Shown piece after piece: positions 1 through 7,710 of a DNA stretch of 9,325 bases (its first letter is position 1; each line of letters begins with the position of its first letter). The stretch is taken from contig JAJBTS010000181.1 in NCBI GenBank assembly GCA_020860885.1, positions 1 to 9,325 on the forward strand, given 5' to 3'. The notes beneath the pieces were generated by a model. The model had not been told where the DNA came from. It saw nothing but the letters and a program-made list of their open reading frames with translations, and made no database searches. This DNA is from Bacteroidales bacterium (lineage in GTDB: Bacteria; Bacteroidota; Bacteroidia; Bacteroidales; Azobacteroidaceae). A program made the position numbers and the translations under genes.

Positions 1-12
1 TCAAAAAAATAG

Positions 13-20
13 TAATTTTG
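13..20 (+). promoter_or_regulatory. gapA promoter, -7 element
   Basis: TAATTTTG matches the Bacteroidota primary-sigma -7 consensus TAnnTTTG at all six fixed positions. It lies 70 bp before the gapA ATG, which implies a leader of roughly 60 nt that is very AT-rich. The partner -33 TTG would fall before base 1, so only half the promoter can be judged. Its position before a highly expressed glycolytic gene fits. A chance match is possible in such AT-rich DNA. Confidence 0.5.
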
Positions 21-78
21 CAGTGCAAAAAGATAAAGATTATTTCCTAACGTAATTAATTTATTTTTTAATCTATAA

Positions 79-1089
<1,011 letters not shown>

Positions 1090-1112
1090 ATTACCCCCAA
1101 TCTTATTTTTAT

Positions 1113-1151
1113 AAAAGAGGTGTTCCGTTTCTTCGGAGCACCTCTTTTTTT
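1113..1151 (+). terminator. Intrinsic terminator of gapA
   Basis: A 12-bp stem (1116-1127 with 1134-1145) contains one T-G wobble and encloses a 6-nt loop (TTTCTT). It can extend by three A-T pairs (1113-1115 with 1146-1148) and runs into seven T residues (1145-1151). It begins 23 bp after the gapA stop codon. This is a textbook rho-independent terminator for the plus strand. Confidence 0.93.
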
Positions 1152-1156
1152 GTCAC

Positions 1157-1272
1157 CACTTAACAGTTAACAATGAGTGATCTCCAGTTATCAATTATCA
1201 ATAAAACCAATCATTTCTCATAATTCACTGGTAACTGCTTACTGGTGGCTGTTCACTGTTAATTGATGACTG
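1157..1272. repeat. Inverted array of degenerate 7-bp repeats
   Basis: The left arm (1157-1205) reads on the plus strand as seven consecutive heptamers with approximate consensus CAGTTAN, for example CACTTAA, CAGTTAA, CAGTTAT, CAATTAT and CAATAAA. The fourth unit is badly degraded. After an 18-nt spacer, the right arm (1224-1272) gives seven heptamers with the same consensus on the minus strand (CAGTGAA, CAGTTAC, CAGTAAG, CAATTAA). Aligned unit by unit, the two arms agree at 32 of 49 positions by my count, so the array could fold into a long imperfect hairpin. There is no ORF inside and no flanking target duplication that I can see. It lies just after the gapA terminator. Function is unknown. 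Confidence 0.72.
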
Positions 1273-1363
1273 AACTGAGGTATATCCGAGAGAATAATAA
1301 AGGTTTTAAAAGCAAAATGAAAGTCACTGAATAAATTGAATAATAAGCTAGAGGGAAGAATAC

Positions 1364-1401
1364 AAAAATAGCTTGTTCCGAAATCGAAACAAGCCATTTT
1401 T
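1364..1401 (-). terminator. Intrinsic terminator of the pyrB-glyA unit
   Basis: On the minus strand, AAAAATGGCTTGTTTCG pairs with 1364-1380 read in reverse, forming a 17-bp stem with two G-T wobbles around a 4-nt ATTT loop and ending in five T residues. It starts about 20 bp past the glyA stop. A-rich and T-rich flanks on both sides make it a possible bidirectional terminator that would also stop read-through from gapA. It is the only clear intrinsic terminator found for the five-gene minus-strand unit. Confidence 0.9.
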
Positions 1402-1420
1402 TATTATTCGGATGATGGGT

Positions 1421-2701
1421 TTACCAGGCAAATAAAGGAAAATCTTTCATGATCGTATTCACTTTTTCTGCTACCGATTTGATTACCTTATCATTATCTA
1501 TATTAGACAGAACTGTATCGATCAAATCAACAATATCGCCCATTAATTCTTCTTTCGCCCCTCGGGTTGTGATGGCAGGGGTTCCGAAACGTAAACCGGA
1601 TGTCTGGAACGGAGAGCGGGAATCGAAAGGAACCATATTCTTATTGGAAGTGATATCTGCTTTTACAAGTGCCTGTTCCGCTACTTTTCCAGTAAGATCG
1701 GGAAATTTGGAGCGTAGATCTACAAGCATTAAATGATTGTCCGTACCTCCGGATATAATTTTATAACCTTTATCGACCAATGCCTGAGCCATTACTGCCG
1801 CATTCTTTTTAACTTGTGTCTGGTAAGCTATATATTCCGGTTGCATTGCTTCATGGAAAGCAATAGCTTTAGCTGCAATAATATGTTCCAGAGGTCCTCC
1901 CTGAATTCCGGGGAAAACAGCAGAATCTAATAAGGCAGACATCATTTTTGTTTCTCCCTTAGGAGTTTTCTTACCCCAGGGATTTTCAAAATCTTTACCA
2001 ATCAGGATAACTCCACCACGAGGACCTCTCAATGTTTTATGAGTGGTTGAAGTAACAATGTGTGCATATTGAACCGGGTTTTTCAATAGTCCGGCAGCGA
2101 TAAGTCCGGCAGGATGAGCCATATCTACCATGAAGATAGCGCCGATAGTGTCAGCTACCTGACGGATACATGCATAGTCCCATTCTCTGGAATAAGCGGA
2201 AGCACCGGCAATAATTAATTTTGGTTTTTCTCTTAAAGCTATGGATTCCAGTTGTTCGTAATCTACTTGCCCTGTAATTTCATCCACATTGTATTCTAAT
2301 GCCTGATAAAGTATTCCGGAAGAATTTACAGGTGAACCATGACTTAAGTGTCCGCCGTGTGATAAATTTAATCCTAAAAATTTATCTCCCGGATTAAGGC
2401 AAGCCAGGAATACCGCCATATTAGCCTGAGCTCCTGAATGGGGCTGAACATTTGCCCACTCAGCATTGAAAATCATTTTGAGACGATCTATCGCTGCCTG
2501 TTCTATTTCATCTACAAATTGACAGCCTCCATAATATCTTTTTCCGGGATATCCTTCCGCATACTTATTTGTTAATACAGATCCGGCTGCTCTCATGACT
2601 TCGTCACTAACAAAGTTTTCTGATGCTATCAACTCAATACCTGTCAGCTGACGGTTATGTTCTTTGTTGATAATGTTGAAAATAAAATCGTCTTGTTTCA
2701 T
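1421..2701 (-). CDS. glyA: Serine hydroxymethyltransferase
   Basis: This PLP-dependent cytosolic enzyme interconverts serine plus tetrahydrofolate with glycine plus 5,10-methylene-THF, and is the main source of one-carbon units for dTMP, purines and methionine. The protein has 426 aa, close to the usual 415-430. Visible family blocks are [10 protein letters not shown] (23-32), [14 protein letters not shown] (47-60), SHGGHLSHG (114-122), the cofactor-facing DMAH (Asp193 to His196) and the Schiff-base block [13 protein letters not shown] with PLP Lys222. The start MKQDDFIF is the first ATG after the preceding stop and fits family N-termini. It is the last gene of the pyrB unit, 31 bp after the beta-barrel gene. 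I found no TAnnTTTG match in that gap, so it is probably transcribed from upstream, although a promoter inside the upstream gene cannot be excluded. Confidence 0.97.
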   Translation of the reverse strand: MKQDDFIFNIINKEHNRQLTGIELIASENFVSDEVMRAAGSVLTNKYAEGYPGKRYYGGCQFVDEIEQAAIDRLKMIFNAEWANVQPHSGAQANMAVFLACLNPGDKFLGLNLSHGGHLSHGSPVNSSGILYQALEYNVDEITGQVDYEQLESIALREKPKLIIAGASAYSREWDYACIRQVADTIGAIFMVDMAHPAGLIAAGLLKNPVQYAHIVTSTTHKTLRGPRGGVILIGKDFENPWGKKTPKGETKMMSALLDSAVFPGIQGGPLEHIIAAKAIAFHEAMQPEYIAYQTQVKKNAAVMAQALVDKGYKIISGGTDNHLMLVDLRSKFPDLTGKVAEQALVKADITSNKNMVPFDSRSPFQTSGLRFGTPAITTRGAKEELMGDIVDLIDTVLSNIDNDKVIKSVAEKVNTIMKDFPLFAW

Positions 2702-2732
2702 TGATGATATTAATATTATATGGTAAAAAATC

Positions 2733-3446
2733 TTAGAAAAACATCCCGCAGGAAAAACTTAATATATTTTCATTCTTCTTAAAGCATACATTCTGAAGTC
2801 TTTCCGGTATATTGGTGTAATCACTAAAATCGATATCTGTATTTACGATACTGATTTCATATCTCATATCCACGAAAAACTTAGAAATACTGAAAGAAAG
2901 TCCCAGTATTCCGTAAGATTTATATTTTGCATCGGTATTGCGGAATACTTTATCTGAAATATCTAATTTTGAATAATAGTTGTATTTGAAAGAAGGACCG
3001 GCATAAGCATTAAAAACATAAGGTCCGTTTTTGATAATGCTGTATCCTACAAGAATATTGATATTAAAAGTTTGTAAATCCTGAGAAATATCATAGGGGA
3101 TACTTCCGGCATTGTCTTCTCCGGTAGGAATTGAAAAAGAAAAGTCCTGTTTGTAGAGATGCCATTCGAATTCGGGTTGCATAAAGAAATGATCCAGGTT
3201 TATCCTGAAAAAAGCATTTGCATTGTATCCTGTTTTATTGGTTTGTGAACCATTCACTAGTTCACCTTCCGAATAGACATCAAATCCGGTAGAGGATATG
3301 GCATTCAGCCCGACCTTAAAGCCTACATTAAGAGGCTTTTGAGATCTGGGAACTCTTTGTCCGTAACCCGGGTGCGACAAAGCTAATAAACCAACAATAA
3401 GAAGAATACAATAAAAAGTATTATTTTCCCATTTTCCTTTTTTCAT
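2733..3446 (-). CDS. Small outer-membrane beta-barrel protein (PorT/OMP_b-brl type)
   Basis: The product is a predicted secreted protein of 237 aa, probably an 8-strand-type outer-membrane beta-barrel. An N-terminal signal peptide is clear: basic MKKGKW, a hydrophobic core (about residues 11-24), then a likely cleavage near GYGQ (27-30). The mature part alternates polar and aromatic residues in strand-sized stretches, such as [36 protein letters not shown] and [11 protein letters not shown]. It ends in Phe-Phe, typical of barrel proteins. I chose the ATG at 3446 over one eight codons upstream for two reasons: it overlaps the flavin reductase stop as ATGA, and it puts the basic residues directly before the hydrophobic core. 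Transport, adhesion or assembly roles are all possible, and no function can be assigned. Its place inside a pyrimidine/one-carbon operon is odd. Confidence 0.8.
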   Translation of the reverse strand: MKKGKWENNTFYCILLIVGLLALSHPGYGQRVPRSQKPLNVGFKVGLNAISSTGFDVYSEGELVNGSQTNKTGYNANAFFRINLDHFFMQPEFEWHLYKQDFSFSIPTGEDNAGSIPYDISQDLQTFNINILVGYSIIKNGPYVFNAYAGPSFKYNYYSKLDISDKVFRNTDAKYKSYGILGLSFSISKFFVDMRYEISIVNTDIDFSDYTNIPERLQNVCFKKNENILSFSCGMFF

Positions 3447-4012
3447 TTCTTTTTCTTTTGGACACTCCATCCGAACTTTCCTATCAAATCTCCTAATTCG
3501 TAATATTTACCGTGTGCATAAGCCAGGAGATTGGCGGCTTTCATATCAAAGCTTCCCGTTACAGGGTCAATATATTTGTCATCAGCCAGAATATTTAAAA
3601 CTTCAGCAATGAACATATCGTGTGTTCCTAATGGAAGTATTTCCCTTACCCGGCATTCAATACATAAAGGTGATTCTTCAATATAAGGAGCACTTACAAC
3701 ATGAGATCTGGCAGGAGTGAGATTCATCTCTTCAAATTTATTGTAATCTTTTCCGGAACGAACACCGCACCAATCGGTGGCAAATGATAATCCCTTAGTC
3801 GTAAGATTAATCACAAATTCCATGTTTTTTTTCAAAATGTGATAAGAATGCCTCTCCGGCCTCACAGAAATATAACACATTGCCGGATCCGTACAGATAG
3901 TACCTGTCCAGCCGACGGTGAAAATATTATACTCTTTCTCTTCATTACCTACCGATACCAATACGGCAGGAACAGGATAGATTAAAGTTCCCGGTTTCCA
4001 GTCTTGTTTCAT
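3443..4012 (-). CDS. Flavin reductase-like / flavoredoxin family protein
   Basis: This is a cytosolic FMN-binding split-barrel protein of 189 aa, a normal length for the flavin reductase-like domain family. It carries the family block [17 protein letters not shown] (29-45) and then [11 protein letters not shown], which usually forms the FMN phosphate site. The flavoredoxin-type C-G-x-x-S-G-x-D-x-x-K-F pattern lies near 82-93, and HDMFIAEVL (131-139) matches the conserved late strand. Members pass electrons to or from flavin; the partner here is unknown. The ATG at 4012 overlaps the pyrI stop (ATGA) and gives [10 protein letters not shown], a typical family N-terminus, so the start 16 codons further upstream is rejected. 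Its own stop overlaps the next gene's ATG in the same way. The lysine-rich tail is encoded in the A-rich overlap DNA and may have no function. Confidence 0.88.
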   Translation of the reverse strand: MKQDWKPGTLIYPVPAVLVSVGNEEKEYNIFTVGWTGTICTDPAMCYISVRPERHSYHILKKNMEFVINLTTKGLSFATDWCGVRSGKDYNKFEEMNLTPARSHVVSAPYIEESPLCIECRVREILPLGTHDMFIAEVLNILADDKYIDPVTGSFDMKAANLLAYAHGKYYELGDLIGKFGWSVQKKKK

Positions 4013-4467
4013 AACAATACAATATCTTCCTTGGGTGTCTGCATTTCGCAATACTGGCATTTCAAAGTTACTTTATCTTTATCAATGACTTTGAAATGAG
4101 TTTTCATAGGTTCATTGTTCGTGATACATTTCGGATTATTACACTTAACAATACCTAATAATTCCTCGGGTAAGGAAACTAATTTCTTTTCAACAACTTC
4201 GTAATCCCGGATAATATTGAGTTTAACATGGGGAGCAATTAGAGAAATCCGATTGATTTCGTCTTCTTCGAAAAACTTATCGGCAATCTTTAATATGCCC
4301 TTTTTTCCCATTTTTTTACTGTCAAGATTATATCCTATTGTGACAGGTGTTTCGAGTTTTTCAATACCTAATAAGGAAACAACTTTAAATAATTGTTCGG
4401 AAGGTATATGATCAATTGCAGTTCCGTTCTCCAAAGCTGCTACCTGTAACTCTCTCTTTTTTATCAT
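4009..4467 (-). CDS. pyrI: Aspartate carbamoyltransferase regulatory chain
   Basis: This is the regulatory subunit of class B aspartate carbamoyltransferase, which binds CTP (inhibitor) or ATP (activator) and holds the catalytic trimers together. Its 152 aa match the E. coli protein closely in length. Nucleotide-site residues known from E. coli are present at the same numbers: Asp19-His20 in AIDHIP, Lys60 and Lys94. The zinc site is complete as Cys109-x4-Cys114 and Cys137-x2-Cys140, within VKCNNPKC and LKCQYC. Both the allosteric and the assembly functions therefore look intact. It begins 47 bp after the pyrB stop and overlaps the next gene by the ATGA tetranucleotide, so it should be co-transcribed and probably translationally coupled. 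Confidence 0.96.
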   Translation of the reverse strand: MIKKRELQVAALENGTAIDHIPSEQLFKVVSLLGIEKLETPVTIGYNLDSKKMGKKGILKIADKFFEEDEINRISLIAPHVKLNIIRDYEVVEKKLVSLPEELLGIVKCNNPKCITNNEPMKTHFKVIDKDKVTLKCQYCEMQTPKEDIVLL

Positions 4468-4483
4468 AAGATTTATACTTTTG

Positions 4484-4508
4484 AGAATCTTTTACTTAAA
4501 CAGATTCT
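4484..4508 (-). other. Short stem-loop in the pyrB-pyrI gap
   Basis: Perfect 7-bp arms (AGAATCT at 4484-4490 and AGATTCT at 4502-4508) enclose an 11-nt loop within the 47-bp gap. No T-run follows on either side, so it is not an intrinsic terminator. It could be an mRNA stability or translation-spacing element, or chance in AT-rich DNA. Confidence 0.3.
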
Positions 4509-4514
4509 TGAAAT

Positions 4515-5435
4515 TTAATGTTCATAATCGATGCCTAATACTTCACAGATAATTGCTTGTCTTGCAAACATGCCGTTTTTAGCTTGTTCAAAATAATAAG
4601 CTTTGGGATTGTCATCCACGTCATAAGCGATCTCGTTTACACGAGGCAGTGGATGAAGGATTCGCAAATTATCTTTACTGTTACTGAGCATTTTATTATT
4701 TAGGACATAAATATTTTTTACTTTTTCATATTCCATAAGATCTGTAAATCTTTCCCGCTGAACTCTTGTCATGTATAAAATATCAGACTTATTAATTACT
4801 TCTTCAGAGAAATCCGTATATTCGTAATAAGGGATATTATTTTCGTCCATGAATTGTTTATAAATCTCAGGAATTCTGAGTTCTTCCGGTGCGATCAAAT
4901 AAAATGTAGGGTTAAAATGAGACATTCCGGAAATAAGAGAATGGACAGTACGCCCGTATTTCAAATCGCCAACCATGGCAATATGCAGATTTTCCAAAGT
5001 TCCCTGTGTCTTGTAAATAGAATATAAATCGAGCATTGTTTGTGATGGATGCTGGTTGGCTCCGTCTCCCGCATTAATAATAGGAATATTTGATATTTCC
5101 GCTGCATAACGGGCTGCTCCTTCGAGGTAGTGTCTCATAATAATAAGGTCGGCATAGTTACTGACCATTTTAATGGTGTCTTTCAGGATTTCACCTTTCG
5201 AAGAACTGGTGGTTGCTGCATCGGTAAATCCAATGATACGTCCTCCAAGGCGGTTGACTGCTGTTTCAAAACTCAGACGGGTCCGTGTAGAAGGTTCAAA
5301 AAAAAGGGTGGCACAAACCTTCCCTTCCAATATTTTTTGATCTGGATGTTGCTCGAAAAACTCAGCTTTTTTAATTAATTGCAGGATGTCTTCTTTTGTA
5401 CAATCTGCGATAGAAACAAAACTTTCTTTTTTCAT
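4515..5435 (-). CDS. pyrB: Aspartate carbamoyltransferase catalytic chain
   Basis: This enzyme makes N-carbamoyl-aspartate from aspartate and carbamoyl phosphate, the committed step of pyrimidine synthesis, and works as trimers joined by PyrI dimers. From the chosen ATG at 5435 it has 306 aa, against 311 in E. coli. The carbamoyl-phosphate loop [13 protein letters not shown] places Ser49-Thr50-Arg51-Thr52-Arg53. SSSKGE supplies the mobile-loop Ser/Lys (Lys80 aligns with E. coli Lys84). DGANQHPSQ (124-132) contains the catalytic-site His129, and HPLPRVNEI (261-269) closes the aspartate site. The open frame continues 77 codons upstream, but that part crosses the promoter and has no family resemblance; MKKESFVS is the natural N-terminus. 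It heads the five-gene unit. I see no leader peptide or long attenuator, since the expected leader is only about 15 nt. Confidence 0.97.
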   Translation of the reverse strand: MKKESFVSIADCTKEDILQLIKKAEFFEQHPDQKILEGKVCATLFFEPSTRTRLSFETAVNRLGGRIIGFTDAATTSSSKGEILKDTIKMVSNYADLIIMRHYLEGAARYAAEISNIPIINAGDGANQHPSQTMLDLYSIYKTQGTLENLHIAMVGDLKYGRTVHSLISGMSHFNPTFYLIAPEELRIPEIYKQFMDENNIPYYEYTDFSEEVINKSDILYMTRVQRERFTDLMEYEKVKNIYVLNNKMLSNSKDNLRILHPLPRVNEIAYDVDDNPKAYYFEQAKNGMFARQAIICEVLGIDYEH

Positions 5436-5456
5436 TGATATTGTAAGTTTTGAACA

Positions 5457-5486
5457 CAAAAATAAAGAAAATAATTCAGGAATCAA
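5457..5486 (-). promoter_or_regulatory. Promoter of the pyrB-glyA unit
   Basis: On the minus strand a -33 TTG (plus 5484-5486) is followed by a 19-bp spacer and then TATTTTTG (plus 5457-5464), an exact match to TAnnTTTG. Both the elements and the spacing fit the Bacteroidota primary-sigma promoter. The predicted transcript start is near 5450, leaving a leader of only about 15 nt before pyrB. That leaves little room for an attenuator of the PyrR or leader-peptide kind. Confidence 0.68.
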
Positions 5487-5525
5487 GAATAAATTGATAA
5501 TAATATCGATCCAAAAACAGAAGAA

Positions 5526-5544
5526 AGATTCTAACTTTGAATCT
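5526..5544 (+). promoter_or_regulatory. Possible -7 element inside an inverted repeat, DUF3298 gene
   Basis: TAACTTTG (5532-5539) matches the -7 consensus TAnnTTTG and lies 38 bp before the ATG of the divergent gene. It sits in a perfect 6-bp inverted repeat, AGATTC-N7-GAATCT (5526-5544), a layout that could be an operator covering the promoter. No TTG lies at the usual 19-21 bp upstream, so the promoter would be weak or need an activator. A chance arrangement is possible. Confidence 0.4.
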
Positions 5545-5577
5545 GCCATTATAATTCTTATTTTGAATAAATTTATT

Positions 5578-7224
5578 ATGAGTAAAACATTGATTCTTTC
5601 TTTTGCATGGTTGTTTACCTCTATATTGCAAATGAATGCACAATCTCTTTCCATATACAGGGACAATGCATTGAGATATGTAGGAATTGAAGAGATTAAA
5701 AATTATAATTTGTATAATAAAAAGGATAATCCTTCCTGTAACTTGAAGATCAACTTTTTTTATCCTGTTGTTTCTAATAATAAGGAATTGCAAAATCGCT
5801 TACAAACTTATTTTATAACCAGTTTCTTTGATGCAGCTTACTCTTTTATGTCTCCTTCTGACGCAGTGAAATCATATTCAAAAGATTATTTAGAGAACTA
5901 TAAAAATACTTTTGAAAAATCAGGGCTTTATAAAAAAGATGAAGAAAAATCAGGAGCAGAAGGAAAAGATACGAAAGAGTACCAGCACCTTTATAGTTAT
6001 GAAAAAACCATGAGAAATACGATTAAATTTAATCGGGGAGATATTATAAGCCAGGTAATTAATGTTTACGAATATACAGGAGGCGCTCATGGTGCATCTT
6101 CAACAAAGGGTTTGGTATACGATATCACCAAAGGCGAAGACATTACTTACGATGAAATTTTTCATGAAGGTACTGAAAATGAAATTTCTTCTCTGCTTCG
6201 GACTTATTTAATGCAGGAAAGACGATATGAAAATGATACTGCAATGATTGATGCAGGTTTTAATTCTCTTGTAATACCCCCTTCCCATAATTTTATTGCA
6301 GATGATAAAGGAATCACTTTCATATATAATCCTTATGAATTAGGTGCGTATGTGTTGGGAATTGTAGAAATATTTGTTCCATATTCTGAGTTATTTATCT
6401 ATATGAAACCAGAAAGTACTCTATTCCGTTGGGCGGAAACACATTTTGCCGGAAACAGAGTCAAATATGAAACGTCTTATTTGAGTAAAGAATATTATGC
6501 ATACAATCCCGACCGTTTTCCAGGATTTATTGCTCAGATCCACTTTACTTATCCGGGCGCATACTATGATAAAACGGTATTGGAGAAATTGCAGAGAATA
6601 TTTATTATAAATGCCTTTGGAGAGGAATATGCTTCTTATGAAGCAAACGAGGTTGTTGAGACTTTTTATGGGAAAATGCTCGCTGACTACGAAGCGTATG
6701 TAACATCCGATGAAACCAAAGAATTTATTGCAAAAGAGCTAGCGGAAACCAATGAAGAAGATGACAGTTCGCAGGCATATTTTATGTCATTAGGGAAAGA
6801 GTTCACCCTAACCAACACTTTTCATCTGAATCAAAACGATTTGATTAGTTACGAAGTAAGTATTTATACTTACGATGGAGGTGCACATGGTATGGATGCT
6901 GATTTAGGTTTTGTTGTTCGATTATCCACGGCTCAAAATCTTTCTTACGAAGATATTTTCACTTCCGATTCAAAATCAGGCATAACTTCTTTACTGATCC
7001 GTAATCTTTTGGAATCGAAAGGATATCAAAGTACAGACCAGTTAAAAAAAGACAATTATGAAACTGATTTAATTGTTCCGAATAATAATTTTTATATGGA
7101 TAATGAAGGGATTACTTTTATTTATACTCCTTATGAAATTGGACCTTATTCGTTAGGAATTACTAAAATTAAGATTTTATATTCCGAACTGACGGATTAT
7201 TTACGTATTAATATTCAACCATGA
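5578..7224 (+). CDS. Secreted protein with two tandem DUF3298-type units
   Basis: This is a predicted exported protein of 548 aa. The ATG at 5578 gives a signal peptide ([16 protein letters not shown], cleavage near MNAQS, residues 19-23); the frame is open 64 codons further back, but that stretch covers promoter DNA. The mature chain is a tandem duplication. Unit 1 starts near 54 (KINFFYPVV) and unit 2 near 317 (QIHFTYPGA). Each carries the DUF3298 signature GGAHG (168-172 and 434-438) and, about 75-80 residues later, the nearly identical [15 protein letters not shown] (247-261) and [15 protein letters not shown] (513-527). The region before each GGAHG resembles the DUF4163 part often paired with DUF3298, as in the extracytoplasmic region of RsiV. 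No transmembrane anchor or lipobox is visible, so it is probably periplasmic. Ligand and role are unknown. It overlaps the GNAT gene by ATGA. Confidence 0.82.
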   Translation: MSKTLILSFAWLFTSILQMNAQSLSIYRDNALRYVGIEEIKNYNLYNKKDNPSCNLKINFFYPVVSNNKELQNRLQTYFITSFFDAAYSFMSPSDAVKSYSKDYLENYKNTFEKSGLYKKDEEKSGAEGKDTKEYQHLYSYEKTMRNTIKFNRGDIISQVINVYEYTGGAHGASSTKGLVYDITKGEDITYDEIFHEGTENEISSLLRTYLMQERRYENDTAMIDAGFNSLVIPPSHNFIADDKGITFIYNPYELGAYVLGIVEIFVPYSELFIYMKPESTLFRWAETHFAGNRVKYETSYLSKEYYAYNPDRFPGFIAQIHFTYPGAYYDKTVLEKLQRIFIINAFGEEYASYEANEVVETFYGKMLADYEAYVTSDETKEFIAKELAETNEEDDSSQAYFMSLGKEFTLTNTFHLNQNDLISYEVSIYTYDGGAHGMDADLGFVVRLSTAQNLSYEDIFTSDSKSGITSLLIRNLLESKGYQSTDQLKKDNYETDLIVPNNNFYMDNEGITFIYTPYEIGPYSLGITKIKILYSELTDYLRINIQP

Positions 7225-7709
7225 TAAGAAATGTCCATTTGGAAGATGCTCCGGATATAGCTCGAATATACAATTATTACATCGATCATACAGTAATAAC
7301 CTTTGAAGAAGAAAATGTGTCTGCTAGCGAGATTGATAATAGAATCCGGAAAATAACTTCAAAGAATTTTCCTTTTCTGGTATATGAAAAGAACAATCAA
7401 ATACAAGGATATGCGTATGTTGATAATTGGCGGACCCGATCTGCTTACGACATTACGTTGGAGACGAGTATATATATAGATAAAGACTATCTTGGATGTG
7501 GGATAGGTAAAAAGCTGTACAAAGAGTTAATCCGTTTGTCGAAGACCATAAACATTCATTCTTTGATAGGTGTTATTTCATTACCTAATGATTCAAGCCG
7601 TGGATTGCATGAAAATTTAGGCTTTCAGTTGGTTGGTAATTTCAGCGAATGTGGTAAGAAATTTAACCGGCTTATAGATGTGGAGTTTTGGCAATTGAAA
7701 TTGAAATAA
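7221..7709 (+). CDS. GNAT-family N-acetyltransferase, phosphinothricin acetyltransferase-like
   Basis: This is a probable cytosolic acetyl-CoA-dependent N-acetyltransferase of 162 aa. The opening [19 protein letters not shown] and the ITFEEE segment (26-31) follow the phosphinothricin/methionine-sulfone acetyltransferase subgroup (PAT, MnaT). The acetyl-CoA loop is Leu91-Gly-Cys-Gly-Ile-Gly96. The position normally held by Gln or Arg (pattern Q/R-x-x-G-x-G) is Leu91 here, a departure that may alter cofactor binding. The C-terminal HENLGFQLVGNFSECGKKFNR (130-150) is the expected acceptor-side strand and loop. The natural substrate of this subgroup is usually an amino acid or its analogue, but it cannot be told here. 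The start is fixed by the ATGA overlap with the preceding stop, and the alcohol dehydrogenase follows after 1 bp. Confidence 0.87.
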   Translation: MIRNVHLEDAPDIARIYNYYIDHTVITFEEENVSASEIDNRIRKITSKNFPFLVYEKNNQIQGYAYVDNWRTRSAYDITLETSIYIDKDYLGCGIGKKLYKELIRLSKTINIHSLIGVISLPNDSSRGLHENLGFQLVGNFSECGKKFNRLIDVEFWQLKLK

Positions 7710-7710
7710 T

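Larger units (their letters stand above)
1090..1420. other. Convergent intergenic region, gapA/glyA
   Basis: These 331 bp lie between the stops of two converging genes. They hold the gapA terminator (1113-1151), the inverted heptamer array (1157-1272), about 90 bp of unremarkable AT-rich DNA (1273-1363) and the glyA terminator hairpin (1364-1401). I see no credible small ORF; the only ATG reading frame in 1273-1363 is five codons long. No tRNA-like or other structured RNA was recognised. Confidence 0.7.

Noticed and set aside
1157..1272. The inverted heptamers as a CRISPR array
   Set aside because: The units are 7 bp with no unique spacers between them, and no cas gene is present.
1449..1930. 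Two plus-strand frames inside glyA
   Set aside because: They are antisense to a clearly conserved gene and their translations resemble no protein family.
4484..4508. Stem-loop between pyrB and pyrI as a terminator or attenuator
   Set aside because: There is no T-run after either arm and no leader peptide, so termination is not supported; it is kept only as a weak structural element.
5386..5577. A 64-codon N-terminal extension of the DUF3298 protein
   Set aside because: It overlaps the pyrB start and both promoters; the ATG at 5578 begins a proper signal peptide.
5436..5666. A 77-codon N-terminal extension of pyrB
   Set aside because: It crosses a well-formed promoter and the divergent gene's leader, has no resemblance to the family, and MKKESFVS is a natural PyrB start.
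5476..5793. Minus-strand frame of 105 codons across the divergent region
   Set aside because: It is antisense to the DUF3298 gene, has low-complexity AT-driven content rich in Ile, Asn and Arg, and shows no domain or start context.
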